A DNA stretch of 44,125 nucleotides from Pseudomonadota bacterium (GTDB taxonomy: Bacteria > Pseudomonadota > Gammaproteobacteria > Steroidobacterales > Steroidobacteraceae): contig JAKBCE010000031.1 of NCBI GenBank assembly GCA_021808195.1, forward strand, positions 1-44,125, in the 5' to 3' direction. A program made the position numbers and the translations under genes. The notes beneath the pieces are model-generated. The model was not told the DNA's origin and searched no databases. It saw only the letters and a list, made by a program, of their open reading frames with translations. Of this stretch, positions 44,029 to 44,125 are shown piece by piece. Numbering within the stretch: position 1 is the first letter of the stretch; the number at the start of each line of letters is the position of its first letter.

Positions 44029-44125
44029 TCACGCGGCGGACTTCGAGTCATGAAGGTTTCCGGTCGCCGCCGTGATCACTGCGTCGCGCTCGGGATTGAG
44101 CGTGACGACGGTGATTGGAGTCCAG
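44029..44125 (-). CDS. C-terminal fragment of an unidentified gene, cut by the window end
   Basis: On the minus strand the frame entering from the window edge reads through WTPITVVTLNPERDAVI and TAATGNLHDSKSAA to a TGA at 44029-44031, about 31 residues. The composition is protein-like rather than the Arg-rich pattern of shadow frames. Too little is present to name a family. Confidence 0.3.
   Translation of the reverse strand, partial: WTPITVVTLNPERDAVITAATGNLHDSKSAA

Overview
The window is GC-rich proteobacterial DNA, roughly two-thirds G+C by eye. The combination of a class C penicillin-binding protein, an AcrAB-type efflux pair, TypA/BipA, a TonB-dependent receptor and CaiD- and PotFGHI-like proteins suggests a gammaproteobacterium. 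That assignment is an inference from family content, not from a marker gene. Coding density is high, with several head-on gene ends that overlap by a few bases.

Bases 1-20,221 are a mixed chromosomal region. They hold the 3' end of a tRNA-Arg, a D-Ala-D-Ala carboxypeptidase, an amino-acid permease and an RND efflux permease with its adaptor. A carbohydrate locus follows: a secreted trehalase, a divergent secreted (alpha/alpha)6-barrel glycosidase, an aldo/keto reductase and a TonB-dependent receptor. Matching palindromic operators built on ATGACATCGAT lie in front of the trehalase/glycosidase pair and in front of the receptor. This points to one LacI-type regulon whose regulator is not in the window. 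A small XRE regulator, typA and an ABC exporter complete this part.

Bases 20,222-43,760 form a catabolic island for a quaternary or N-methylated amine of the carnitine/betaine kind. A CoA branch comprises an acyl-CoA dehydrogenase, a CaiD-type hydratase, an ADP-forming acyl-CoA synthetase and a carnitine 3-dehydrogenase fused to a thioesterase-like domain. A demethylation branch comprises a Rieske oxygenase of the CntA/GbcA type, a trimethylamine-dehydrogenase homologue, a GcvT-like protein and an MttB-family methyltransferase without a corrinoid partner. A class III aminotransferase and two tandem PYROXD2-like FAD oxidoreductases have no obvious assigned step. Uptake is by a PotFGHI-like ABC transporter whose genes are dispersed. 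AT-rich palindromes stand out in the GC-rich background. One class, with TTATGAC, precedes the CoA-branch genes; another, with ATATA/TATAT arms, precedes the demethylation-branch genes.

The most unusual gene is at 27518-29119. It is one open frame encoding a BetI/TetR-type DNA-binding protein fused to a degenerate Rieske-oxygenase-like domain. It has lost one Fe-S ligand and most of the catalytic domain. It lies tail-to-tail with the intact Rieske oxygenase gene. I read it as a possible sensor-regulator built from the enzyme family it would control. A second, ordinary TetR regulator closes the island at 43110-43760.
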